A DNA stretch of 64,000 nt from Elgaria multicarinata webbii (lineage: Eukaryota; Chordata; Lepidosauria; Squamata; Anguidae): assembly GCF_023053635.1 (NCBI RefSeq), contig NC_086183.1:33895501-33959500 (forward strand), read 5' to 3'. The translations under genes and the position numbers were made by a program. This document shows, piece by piece, positions 21,755 through 32,014 of this stretch; the stretch's first letter is position 1; each line of letters begins with the position of its first letter. The notes under the pieces were generated by a model that saw nothing but the letters and a program-made list of their open reading frames with translations, was not told the origin of the DNA and made no database searches.

Positions 21755-22262
21755 TTTATTTATTTATTACATTTTTATACTGCCCAATAGCTGAAGCTCT
21801 CTGGGCGGTTCACAAAAATTAAAACCATGAGGAACATGATAAAACAACCAATAATCTAAAAACACAAATACAATATAAAAAGCACAACCAGGATAAAACC
21901 ACACAGCAGAAATTGATATAGGATTAAAATACAGAATTAAAACAGCAAAATTTAAATTTAAGTTAAATTAGGTATTAAAATACTGAGAAAATAAAAAGGT
22001 CTTCAGCTGGCGATGGAAAGAAAACAATGTAGGTGCCAAGCGAACCTCTCTGGGGAGCTCGTTCCACAGCCGGGGTGCCACAATTGAGAAGGCCCTGCTC
22101 CTGGTAGCCACCTGCCTCACTTCCTTTGGCAGGGGCTCATGGAGAAGGGCCCCTGTGGATGATCTTAAGGTTCGGGCAGGCACATAAGGGAGGAGGCATT
22201 CCTTCAAATAACCTGGCCCCAAGCTGTTTAGGGCTTTGAATGTTAGTACCAACACTTTGGTA
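21755..22262 (-). mobile_element. L2/CR1-clade LINE 3' fragment
   Basis: This is the same family as the insert at 20018: TTTATTTATTACATTTTTAT, then TGCCCAATAGCTGAAGCTCT. The reverse strand encodes VLTFKALNSLGPGYLKECLL. It ends against a plus-strand CR1 copy through a perfect inverted repeat. Confidence 0.85.
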
Positions 22263-22393
22263 CTAACATTCAAGAGGCAGCTGGACAACCATCTGTCAGG
22301 GATGCTTTAGGGTGGATTCCTGCATTGAGCAGGGGGTTGGACTTGATGGCCTTGTAGGCCCCTTCCAACTCTGCTATTCTATGATTCTATGAT
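22262..22393 (+). mobile_element. CR1 LINE 3' end
   Basis: A short plus-strand CR1 tail, TTCAAGAGGCAGCTGGACAA to CTATGATTCTATGATT, directly abuts the minus-strand LINE. Confidence 0.9.
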
Positions 22394-22814
22394 TAAATGT
22401 CAATGCTGTGGATTGCAGATAGGGGTGAAAGGAGAAGAACTCAGGCCATCGGAAGCAGTCAGCACAAATGTGTAATATGCCCCACCCTGCCCTGGTCTCT
22501 TCTCCTTGAGCCTCTTTCTCTAAGAACCTTGTGTTCCTTGCTGCCCAACTTGTATTTACAACCAGACAGGGTGGGAGGGAAGGTCTGCATCCCTTTATTA
22601 TAAAATAGGAGACAAATCCCCTCTGACACCTTCCCTGGCCTTGGGGTCGGAGACCTTCTGTGTACTCTGGAGACCAGAGTCCCAACTCATTTCTTCCCCC
22701 ACATTCCAGAGTTTGTAAACCAGCAGCACCTGCTCCCACGCCCTCCACAATGTTAGGCTCTAGTATGTTATACTTTATTTCTGTAACATATTTTGGCCAA
22801 AAGGCCCCCAAAAC

Positions 22815-22817
<3 letters not shown>

Positions 22818-22903
<86 letters not shown>

Positions 22904-22905
22904 AA
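22818..22905. repeat. Compound (CT)n-(CA)n microsatellite
   Basis: About 30 CT units pass directly into about 13 CA units. Confidence 0.95.
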
Positions 22906-23424
22906 ACAATTCTACACAAACAATATCCAACTATACGAAGTGCAAGTTTGCAGCAGAAATATCACAACAATATTCATCAATATCATCCAGACTTGCAGCT
23001 ACGAGCCAAAACTCTTTGATTAGAGGCAGTTCAGCAGAACGCTCAGAAAGGAAAAAGGCTCCAGAAAATATTCAAAATATAAGAATAAGGTTTTCAGCGT
23101 CAGCTCCTGAAGAAAGATTATTTCTAATCCGAAACATCAAGCATTCTAGACACAGACAAGAATTACTAAAGATTTTAATCATTTTTCTCGGCACCAGAGC
23201 TAGTCTCTCAATCCACGCTTGCTTTTAAAGTCTCAACTTGAGCGGGGAGGGGAAGCAGGTGGCAGAGCTCACCCTTGGGGGTACAGCGTGCCCCTCGCTC
23301 TCCACGCCAGAACTTTTAGCAGAGATAGAAAACAGCAGCAGTGGCAGGAGGGAAGAAGTTGTGGGGCTTACATTCCTCTCTCTCTCTCTCTCTCTGCTCT
23401 AGGTCTTATATAGAGAAAGTTCTC

Positions 23425-23545
23425 CAACCTGATGCCCTCCAGATGTTCTGGACTACAACCCCCATCAGTCCTAGCCAGCATAAACCATGTTTGTGGGAGT
23501 TGTAGTCTAAAACACCTGGAAGCCACCAGGTTGGGGGAGACTGCA
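23425..23545. mobile_element. Palindromic hAT-type MITE
   Basis: AACCTGATGCCCTCCAGATG pairs with ACACCTGGAAGCCACCAGGT; the centre has CCCATCAG and GGGAGTTG. Confidence 0.65.
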
Positions 23546-23776
23546 GAAAAGAATCCCTTTAATCTCCCCACTCCGAAAACTGGGGGTGGGGAGGGGGAGT
23601 ATTGAAGGAACTCTCGACTGTTGCGAAGCTGTTCACAAAGTTGCAGTTCTCACGTGACGCGGAGAATAGGTGAACACGTATCTCCTGGCGACAACGGTCC
23701 TCCAGGGAATGGAAGCCCCGCCTACCTGGCAGGTAAATACAGAAACGAAGCTAAAATGGAGGAGAAAGTTCTGCAT

Positions 23777-23793
23777 CTATTTTTGGAAACGAA
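23777..23793 (-). terminator. snRNA 3' box
   Basis: Just past the U4 3' end the reverse strand reads GTTTCCAAAAATAGA, which fits the 3' box consensus GTTTN0-3AAARNNAGA used by the Integrator complex. Confidence 0.8.
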
Positions 23794-23798
23794 GAGAT

Positions 23799-23943
23799 TC
23801 AGTCTCCGTAGAGACTGTCAAAAATTGCCATTGCCGACTATATTTCAAGTCGTCATGGCGGGGTATTGGGAAAAGTTTTCAATTAGCAATAATCGCGCCT
23901 CGGATTAACCTCATTGGCTACGATACTGCCACTGCGCAAAGCT
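23799..23943 (-). ncRNA. RNU4: U4 spliceosomal snRNA
   Basis: The reverse strand from 23943 begins AGCTTTGCGCAGTGGCAGTA and continues TCGTAGCCAATGAGGTTAAT. It includes GATTATTGCTAATTGAAAAC, CCGCCATGACGACTTGAAAT and the Sm-site region GGCAATTTTTGACAG, and ends in the CTCTACGGAGACTG stem. From memory of vertebrate U4 (145 nt) it differs at about one internal base (GGTTAATCC for GGTTTATCC) plus the last bases. U4 pairs with U6 in the tri-snRNP of the spliceosome. The intact promoter and 3' box argue for a working gene rather than a pseudogene. Confidence 0.93.
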
Positions 23944-23983
23944 ACCGAAGGCTTCGGCCGGCGCCGGGGCCCTCCCGCCGGAG

Positions 23984-24004
23984 CCTTTCCCACGTTAGGG
24001 CGAG
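23984..24004 (-). promoter_or_regulatory. PSE of the U4 gene
   Basis: The reverse strand reads CTCGCCCTAACGTGGGAAAG, close to the vertebrate proximal sequence element, and is centred about 50 bases upstream of the U4 start. SNAPc binds here. Confidence 0.8.
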
Positions 24005-24132
24005 CCAACGCGGGCCGCGGGTCCGAACGCAGGCAGAAGAGGCACCCAAGCCCCGCGGGGACGCGTGTCTTCCGCTCCCGGTCCTGACGGAGATTTCTCC
24101 GCTTTTTTTCCGGTTTGGCGCGACCAGCTCAC

Positions 24133-24162
24133 CGCAAGGCACTCTGGGAGCCCTATGCAGAT
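24133..24162 (-). promoter_or_regulatory. DSE of the U4 gene (octamer-like and ZNF143 site)
   Basis: The reverse strand carries ATCTGCAT (octamer with one change) and TCCCAGAGTGCCTTGCG (ZNF143/SBS site). They lie about 190-220 bases upstream of the U4 start, where the distal element of snRNA genes belongs. Confidence 0.75.
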
Positions 24163-24169
24163 TTAGAGA

Positions 24170-24645
24170 GGCGCGTCATTCGTTCTGCCTGCGTCCAATC
24201 GCCCCGGCGGGGTGGGCGGAGTCAGGGCTGTGGTGATGAATGAATGACGCAGTAGAGAAAGGGGTGGAGCGAAGGCGGCAGAGTAAGGCGAGAAGGCGGA
24301 GGGGAGGGTTACGAGGTAAACGAGCCAATCACGATAATGGAATTGGAATGGGGCGGAGATTAGAGCCCCTCCCCTTTTAATATTGCACTTTCTTTCTTCT
24401 TTTTTTGCAAGGGGAGGGTGAAAAAGAAGAGGAGTTTCTAACACAAATCCCCCCCCCGATTTGCTTGTTTCTTGTTTTGCATCCTCTTTGTTTTGCAATC
24501 GTTGGTTCCTCGTTGCCCCAACTGATCATTGCTGCAACAAGAAGTTGCAACATGAAGATGTGCACGGCTCTGTACAAGGCAGGGCAGCAGCGGCGCAGGG
24601 CCTCTTGCCCGGGCTGCCAAAGAAAGCAACGCGGCTACTAAGGCG
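24170..24645. other. CpG-rich stretch upstream of U4
   Basis: CCAATCG, GCCAATCACG and GC boxes lie in a CpG-rich stretch. It may extend the U4 promoter or serve an unseen divergent transcript. No coding exon was recognised on +. Confidence 0.35.
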
Positions 24646-24648
24646 GCG

Positions 24649-24720
24649 GCCTCAGGGCTGGTGCTACCATAGAGGCCACAAAGGTGGCCGCCTAGAACGC
24701 CAAGTTTTTTGGGGTGGGGG
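24649..24720. mobile_element. Single end of the CAGGGCCGGTGC element family
   Basis: CTCAGGGCTGGTGCTACCAT and GGCCACAAAGGTGGCCGCCT resemble the left end of the element at 34305. No second end was found nearby. Confidence 0.5.
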
Positions 24721-26497
24721 TGATGGCTGAACCCAATTCCTCAGCAAAGCAAGGAACAACCAATAAGCCTCTCTTACTCCAGAGTAGGGATGTATAAGAA
24801 TTCCATTTTGGGCTGAAATCTCCACAATTTTTTCTGCTTCAGCCCTGGATTTCGTTCTGTTTCTCCCTACTGGCATCAACTCAATCTGTAGCGACTCAAT
24901 CCAATATGTGGATTCCGTTATTTTTAATGACCTCAATTTACACAAATAAGATATGTGGGGTGGAAGCATTGTAATTTTCACAAACAGAGTCTTTTTTTTT
25001 TTACACAAAAAAACCCCACCCGTGTCAATTTCATTCTCCTCTTCAGCTTCTCCACCTCTTTTCACTGAACGGAGGATGAAATTGACTAGTTCTTTGACAA
25101 GTACTGAATATGGCTCTGCTGGTGGTCTAAACCAAGTAGTGTGTGCCCTTGATGAAAATGACAAGGATAGTTACAAGAGGGGAATATGCCTGGGGGGAGG
25201 GGGGCTACAAAGCAGACTTGCGATCATGTGGACTAGAGCAATATTTCCAATATTTAAAAAAATCAAACCACAAGTTAAAAGATCCCTCCCTCTCCGCCAA
25301 AAAGATCCAATTTGCATTTTGTGAAAATCATAGGACCTGCTACTGTCCCATCACATCTTACCGGAACAGAAACACTGGAATCCCATCAGGCTTAAATGGA
25401 ACAGAATCCCCAGCATCTCACAACTCTGCTCCAGAGTAGTAAGTCCTTGAGACCTGGAAACCACAGCTTCAGCTTCCAATAAGGATGACCTTGAAGCATG
25501 CGCGTTTCGCCAGGATTAGGAGGGGGGCTGCCTCCTCAACTCCCAAGGGAAATACACACCTGGGCTGTGGGAGAACTGGCAGGTGGGGGTGGGGGAAGTG
25601 GAGCCAGAATAGAAATGTTCCAAATTGGAAAGATTAGATACGCAATAGCTGGGTGAAGGTGGGGGCACAGTTCTCTGCCTTGTACTTATTGAAAACGGGG
25701 TGGAGGGAAAGAGAGATAAACATTTCTAATGTTGTGAAAGTGCTCCCCAAGTTAGACCTCCACTTGGATCAGGATTACAAGAGGGGTAACCAGGCAGCCA
25801 CATCAGGGAGGCCCAGGGCTTCTGCCCAACATGGCCAGATCACACCTAGAAACTGAAGGAAGGGGAAACACCAGATTTGTAACTCTTTCCTATTTCTCAG
25901 GAAACTCCCAAGAAGTTTCATAATGGAGAACTGGAGATTTTGTTCTGATATATGTACTGCTCTAGTTCCCCGCTCACGAGTTCTTAATGTATGTTAATGT
26001 GATTTTTATCTTTATATTCCAACTGTGTTCATTATTTTAATTTTACTTTATATTATCCATTTTAACCTATTTAACTTGTTTATTTTAGCTTATCTTTTTA
26101 CTTGTTTTTATTACATTGAATTGTGGGGGCTTATCGCTTTTAGCTATAAAGATTTCATTCATTCATTCATTCGTTCAGCATCTCCCGCTGTACCTGAGGG
26201 CAGCAGGATAGCTTCAGGGTTATCAGTGCACCCCACCTGGCACACAGCTCTCTCCTTTTCACTGCTGCCTCCCGGCATCTGCCACCTGGGGTAAGCACTT
26301 CCCTCTGCCTCATAGTAGGGCTGGCCCTATCCATCACTTTGAGTTGGAAAGAGAACGCAGGTGTCCAGTTCCAAGAATCCAGATTATCTGCTGTACCAGA
26401 GTCCAGGGAGCAGAGTGAAGGCCTGCCACTGTCTCTATAGCCTGTGGTTCAAAAGAGTGGTAGAGCCCAACAGTTGGAAAGCGAAAGGCTTTGATGT
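24721..26497. other. Intergenic, no gene recognised
   Basis: Unique AT-rich DNA. An inverted repeat, GTCAATTTCATTCTCC at about 25024 and GGAGGATGAAATTGAC at about 25070, makes a 16-bp stem with one mismatch. No gene was seen. Confidence 0.5.
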
Positions 26498-26580
26498 AGA
26501 GCAGTCTTCCCCAACCCCAGTAGCCTCCAGATGTGCTGCACTACAACTCCCACAATCCTCAGCCAGCACCATGCTGATGC
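26498..26580. mobile_element. MITE left arm
   Basis: CAGTCTTCCCCAACCCCAGT and CTACAACTCCCACAATCCTC, about 400 bases before SYCN. Confidence 0.65.
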
Positions 26581-26905
26581 AAATCTGGGCATAGGAAGCA
26601 ACAGGACTCCTGGGCCCCTTGTTCCAGCAGCAGTCAGGGAGGAGAAATAGACCAGTTAGAAGAAGAAGTGCAAGGTGGAGACGTGTGGGAAAGAAAACCG
26701 TGACCTTTAGGATTCATAGTGCAGCTAGAAATCCGCAGGCCCAGTGGAAAAAGGGTCACCTGCCCCGCCCCTTAAACACGCATCAGGCTTTATCAACCAT
26801 GCAGGCCTTCTTTGGGTACACCCAGCTTGTCTCTTTCCCACCGTTATCTCCCTCTGCGACCTTGGACCCCAGCCCTTGGCCTTGGCTCTAGGCCCTCCCA
26901 AGCTC

Positions 26906-26914
26906 TATATAAAA
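26906..26914 (+). promoter_or_regulatory. TATA box of SYCN
   Basis: TATATAAAA lies 56 bases before the SYCN start codon, predicting transcription from about 26936. A TATA promoter fits a highly expressed pancreatic secretory gene. Confidence 0.85.
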
Positions 26915-26969
26915 CCGCTCTCCTTTCTTAAGGTCTGAAACGTGTCCTTCCTGCACCACTGCTGTTAAG

Positions 26970-27362
26970 ATGAGAGCCTCACCGTGTCTCCTCCTCCTGC
27001 TCCTTGCTGGGGCATGGGCCCAGTGCCCAGTCCCCGCTGACCTCAAGAACCCGGACGGCACCAAGATCTGCGCCCAGCTCTACACGGACGACAGCCCCTA
27101 CTACGACCAGTGCTGTGGTGGGGTCGTTGCTGTGGTTCAGCCCAATGAAGATCAGCCCTACATGCCATCGACTTTGAACAACAAGGTCTCTTCGCTGGTG
27201 GTGGGCCAACGCTGCGAACTCACGGTGTGGTCCTCAAAGGCCAAAGGAGGAAAGACCCGCAAGTTTAAAGCCGCGGCGTTCCCTCGGCTCCAAGAATACA
27301 GGAAGGGGCTGTTTGGGAACTGGGATAACTCCATCTCTGCCTACTACTGCAAGTGCACCTGA
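26970..27362 (+). CDS. SYCN: Syncollin
   Basis: A single exon of 130 codons with a leucine-rich signal peptide ([17 protein letters not shown], cleavage before QCPVP). The mature part has [52 protein letters not shown] and YYCKCT. These match the human protein (134 aa), including all seven mature cysteines. Syncollin is a zymogen-granule protein of the exocrine pancreas that binds the granule membrane and helps granule maturation and exocytosis. The ATG follows a TATA box at the right distance. NCCRP1 lies downstream in convergent orientation, as in human. Base use is GC-rich compared with the flanks. Confidence 0.97.
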   Translation: MRASPCLLLLLLAGAWAQCPVPADLKNPDGTKICAQLYTDDSPYYDQCCGGVVAVVQPNEDQPYMPSTLNNKVSSLVVGQRCELTVWSSKAKGGKTRKFKAAAFPRLQEYRKGLFGNWDNSISAYYCKCT

Positions 27363-28011
27363 GAAGGCCAATCCAGAGATGAGTGAGGCACGAGGGACGC
27401 CTGCTGCATCCGTCCATGGCAACATGACCTCGTCACCACCGCACCACCTGATCGCCTGTTCCAGCTAAGGAGGCATCATCCCCCATTGCCTCCTCCATGA
27501 AGTCACCGCTTTGCCACAGCAGATCCTGGGCTACCTGCTTCCCAGAATCCCAACTTCCTCTCATGCGCCACAGCAAACTCCGGCATCCTGGAAGATCTCA
27601 TTGTCCAAGCAGAATGCAGTACACCAGCAGCCATCCCTGCTATGGCAAAGAATCCATCCGGGCCGCCTGCGAACCCGAGCACGGCGGTGCCACGCAAAAG
27701 CCAGACATCAACAAGTGACTTTATTCTCCCCACTTGCAATGACAATGGGAAATGAATATGCTCCATCTGAAGGCAGCCTCTCCCCCAATCCTGAAGGCCT
27801 GCAGGTTTGTCACCTTGCTTGAAAGATTTGTTCCCTCTGATGTTTTAAGATCTTCCACGTCCCGCTTTGTTCTCAGCGTTTTTAAGACAGGCATTCCATC
27901 TTCAAAGCCGTTCCCTCTCCTCGTTGCTTCCCTGAGATCCACTTTGCGGCAAAATGTTCCCTCCGTCTCATCTCGGCTGTTATTGTCGTGCCTTGCCATG
28001 ATAAACGTAAT

Positions 28012-28017
28012 TAAAAG
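28012..28017 (+). terminator. Probable SYCN poly(A) signal
   Basis: ATTAAA is followed by a GT-rich stretch, TGTGTTGTTGGGGGGAGGGG, at about 28040-28060. This implies a 3' UTR of about 650 bases. No earlier AATAAA was seen. Confidence 0.5.
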
Positions 28018-28092
28018 CAAAGGAACACGACTTTCGAAATGTGTTGTTGGGGGGAGGGGTTGTAGCTCAAGGTCAGCGAATGATGGGTTGCT

Positions 28093-28098
28093 TTTATT
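28093..28098 (-). terminator. Possible NCCRP1 poly(A) signal
   Basis: AATAAA on the reverse strand about 1 kb past the NCCRP1 stop, and only about 80 bases from the SYCN signal on +. No strong GT-rich downstream element is seen, so the assignment is weak. Confidence 0.3.
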
Positions 28099-28384
28099 TT
28101 TGCCTCTTGTAAACATTTAATTGGAAAGGGCTTTCAGCAACCCGAGAGCAGAATACAATAATCCCCACCAAGCAAATTGTTTTCAATTTACTCCTTTCCT
28201 TAGAGGCATCTCCAAACTTGGCAGGACCCTACAGGGGGGAAAAGGGGAGGCGTGATACTGCAGGATGCCGCTTGGGCCAAGATTCATCACTTCTTGGTTT
28301 TGAATGCCAGAGATCAGCCTTTGAACTTGGGGGAAGAACCAACAGGGATGGGCACCTCGGCGTGTCTTTCCTTCAAAGCCAGCT

Positions 28385-28463
28385 CCAATATACTTGGAGT
28401 TATATGTGCCATGTTTCCATCTACTTCCAATATACTTGGAGTTATATGTGCCACGTTTCCATC
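28385..28463. repeat. Tandem duplication, 42-bp unit, two copies
   Basis: CCAATATACTTGGAGTTATA and the following bases occur at 28385 and again at 28427, with one or two differences. Confidence 0.9.
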
Positions 28464-29108
28464 TCAGTGGCTGTGGCACCTGCAACTCCCCTGGAGGAGA
28501 TGGAGCACTCAGTTCTCCCCCCGCCCCGCTGCCCGCCCCCCACACGTCCACCTCGCACCACCCAAAAAGCAAGTATTTCCCAGGAACTGCCTTAACATAA
28601 ACACCCCTTCAAGGTAGGCCTGTTATCATTGCCACCGGACAGATGCAGTGATAGAGGCTGCAATCACAGCCACACTTACCAGGGATAAGCCCCAGCATAC
28701 ACAAGGTGTCTTACTTCTGAGTAAACATGCACTGGATTCCGTTGTGTGGCATGTAAAGGAGAGCCCACACTTGTTAAGAGGTTGCTAACTGGTGTCAGAG
28801 ATGTAGGTAGGGATTAATTTGAGGAAAGGGAGACCAAGAATTAGCCCTTGAACCTGTTTCCGGTACCACTTTTCTGCCCACGAGGAAGATGAGGTATAAT
28901 ACTAAAGACGAGAACGCCTGCCTTTGAACACGAGCAGGATGCCTTTCCCTCGATATGCACACACGCCACAAAAATGCTACGGAGATGCCACTTTCATGTC
29001 TATGTTTAGTTAGTGCCAAGAACTTCTAGTTCCGGTGGCCCCTACACCCTGGAGCCCTACTGGCCCACAACTCTAGCTGGATCCGGCCCACCCCGGCCCT
29101 GAGCACCA

Positions 29109-31975
29109 TCAGTCCCGCAGCTGTACAGAGACGCTGCTGTCCGTTGCTCTCGTGCGGCGCAGCCCTGCCAGCGTCTCAACCTGCTTGGTCTTGTGCAGAA
29201 AGTGGACGTAGCGCACACCGGGGCCATAGCGCTGGAAGACGTGAGAAACCTTGAAAAGAAGTTGGGATGGGGGAAGGGTCTCAGTCCTCTAGGTAAAACC
29301 ACAGAAATGCTGCCCAGGTACCCTCCACTTGTTCACACTCACTCTCCATCTTACACACACCTCTGATGCAGGAAAAATTGGGGGTGGGGTGGGTACAGCA
29401 GTCAGGGTGGTTCAATCAACAAAGTCAGACTGGACCTGGGAGGTCTGAGTTCAAATCCCACGCAACCAGACCTCTGCCACAGACTCATTGCACAGCCATG
29501 GGCCATGCTCTCTCAGCCTGAACTTCCCCGCCTGTAATGTGGGGACAGCAATAATCCACCCCCAGAGGGTTGTCTTGACTTTGCTCATCCTAAATGCTAA
29601 AAAAACCCAGGTAATTATAATTCATAACACGAGTGCTCCAACAAAATCCAACACCATAAATTGGTTCAGACTTAGAACCCCCTACCAATCACAGTGTGTT
29701 CATCAATCAATGCAATACGGAAAAAATAATATTTTCATGGAAAGAGTTCCTCTGACCATGCACCAAGTGTTTTGGTTCATCACTGAGCAACCACAGGCAG
29801 CTCCAAACGGACCTGGCGTTAGAGATCAGGGAATGAGCAGTGGTGGTGGAGATTGCAGGGTCAGAGGAGGCGGGATGGGGACCAAACACACTTCCCAGCC
29901 CAGTCCTTACATCCTGCCAGTTCTTGTTCTCTCCATCTTGTGGTCTTTCCTCTGCCACATGGCGAAATTCACCAATCACCGTGGCCTCATCAGTGCCCAG
30001 GAGTTGGACGTGAAGCTCGTAAACAGAGTTGGCCAGTTTGCTGTTCTCATACCTGAAGGAAGGAAGGAGCTCCGTTACTGCTGGCCAGCTGACCACCAGT
30101 GTCCCACGGGCACCGGAGACCTTGGTGGCAAAATGCTTCTAGCTACACCAGTGCCTGCACGGCTGGCCGCCACGGGCTTTTCTCCGTGCAGTAGAGACTG
30201 AGACACGCTCGATTTTATCATTGGACAACTGCTGCCCTCCAGTGGTGCACATAGGAGGCGTTCACCTTAATAGTTGAGTATTTAGGGGCATCTATCTATC
30301 TATTAAAGCATTTCCACAATATCCTACACGGAAAGCACACTTGGGAGTTTCTCCGGTTCAGCCCCTTGACACCTTGTTTTGGAGGAAGAGAGAGAGCATT
30401 TAATAAAGCAATTAGACTTTCAAGTCCCAGCCAGTATTGTGGCCACCCCACCCAACACATCTTGATGCAACTTCGTTTGAATGGGGCTGGAGGCAGCACA
30501 GGGCCAGGGGCGTGGGATTCATGAACAGAATTCTGCCACGGACTCTGCACATGGCCCTTGAGTGAATCTCTTATTGCACAGAGCGGAGGCCAAATAATCA
30601 TTGCATCCTTAGGACTGGCAGGTCAGGTCAAGCTTCCAAAATCAGAACGTTTACCTCCAGGTCACATTAAGCCCCAACACCTCTTCTTAGAAATTCAGTG
30701 GCACCTGGAGAACGCCATTTCGTTTCCAATCATTGGGGCTGTTTGCATGACATGACAGCCACAGTGAGGTTGTGGTACATAGGGACATGTGCGGCTGCCA
30801 TTTTGAATATGCTAGCCCTGTTTGGGGATTGTCGTGTCATGTGAACCCAGCAAGTGTGGGTCATACAAGAATTCAATAACCCTCACGTAATACATGGTCT
30901 GTTTTAGGGTTATGTGAGGGTTGTTTAACCCTCGCATAACCCATGCTCGCTGGGTTCACACTACAGGACCATTCCCTAGGCAGGGGTTGAATATGCAATA
31001 TGGTGCCTGCAGGTGATGCAACTCAACACTGGTTACATAACCCACGATGAGCCATGGTGTGTCGTCCAAACCTGGTCAGTGACTTGGTTCACACATAATG
31101 ACAAACCATCATTGAATTAGTGGGTTAATTAATTAACTACGGTTTGTTGAATAGTGGGTTGTTATTACATCTGAACCCAAAACTATGGGTTAAGTATAGG
31201 TTGTTAACAATGAACCAGCCACGAAGAGAATTTATGGCTTGCTGTTGCGTTGTGAACTGCAGGTTGCTTAAGCAATGGCTTGCTGTTTCATGAAAACCCA
31301 GAATCGTGGGTTGCTGATGTGTTGTTTTGCCAGGCTACAGAGACAGTAGGCAAAAGTGGGCAAACCCCCACCCTCTTTACATGCCAGTATTGCAGAGACA
31401 GTTGTGATGCAGGGAAATAAACTATCCAGGGACTGAGAAAACAAACCATGGTTTGTTCAGTTATCTGCCAGACAGATAATGTGCAAACCAGGCCTATAAG
31501 GAGCATGGATCCAATGCCAGGAAAATGAACCCCCAGCCTGCCTTCCCTCCCTCCCTCCAACTCCACATTTACCAGTCCAGGACGGTGATGTTTGGTTGGT
31601 ACAAATCCAGCAGCTCCACCCACAGGCCTTCAGCCAGCAAGTCTATGCATTGTTGCTTGACGCACCAGCTAGAAAAGACAAAAGGACAGCAGGAGGTGTG
31701 CCGACCAGGCCCAAAGAGGCTCAACCTGCCCATCAGCCCTCCTCCAGGAAGGCACTCACCTGTAGCGTAGCGAATCGAACCTTGGGTGGACTTCCTTGTG
31801 GGCTGCAGTTACGGGCTCAGTGCTAATTTGCCAGCCTTTGAAAAGGCCTGTGAGGAGAGGTAAAGTGAGCCAAAGGGAAGAGAAAGGGGTTAATAAGTGT
31901 AGTGGCTAATTTCTGTGTCCTAAGATGCTGAGTGACCCTGAGCATGTACAGAGTGTTTACCCCATTTCTCTTTTT

Positions 31976-32014
<39 letters not shown>

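Noticed and set aside
22660-23019. Frames through the CT/CA repeat
   Set aside because: They are open only because of the microsatellite.
22919-23220. Possible retroelement or Penelope-like fragment
   Set aside because: Only vague resemblance (CTGAAGAAAGATTATTTCTA); no motif strong enough to name a family.
24551-24641. Short frame downstream of the CpG-rich region as a first exon
   Set aside because: No donor, no conservation evidence and a stop shortly after.
26755-26845. PTF1 bipartite site (CACCTG plus TTTCCC) upstream of SYCN
   Set aside because: Both half-sites are present, but about 70 bases apart, far more than the spacing PTF1 needs.
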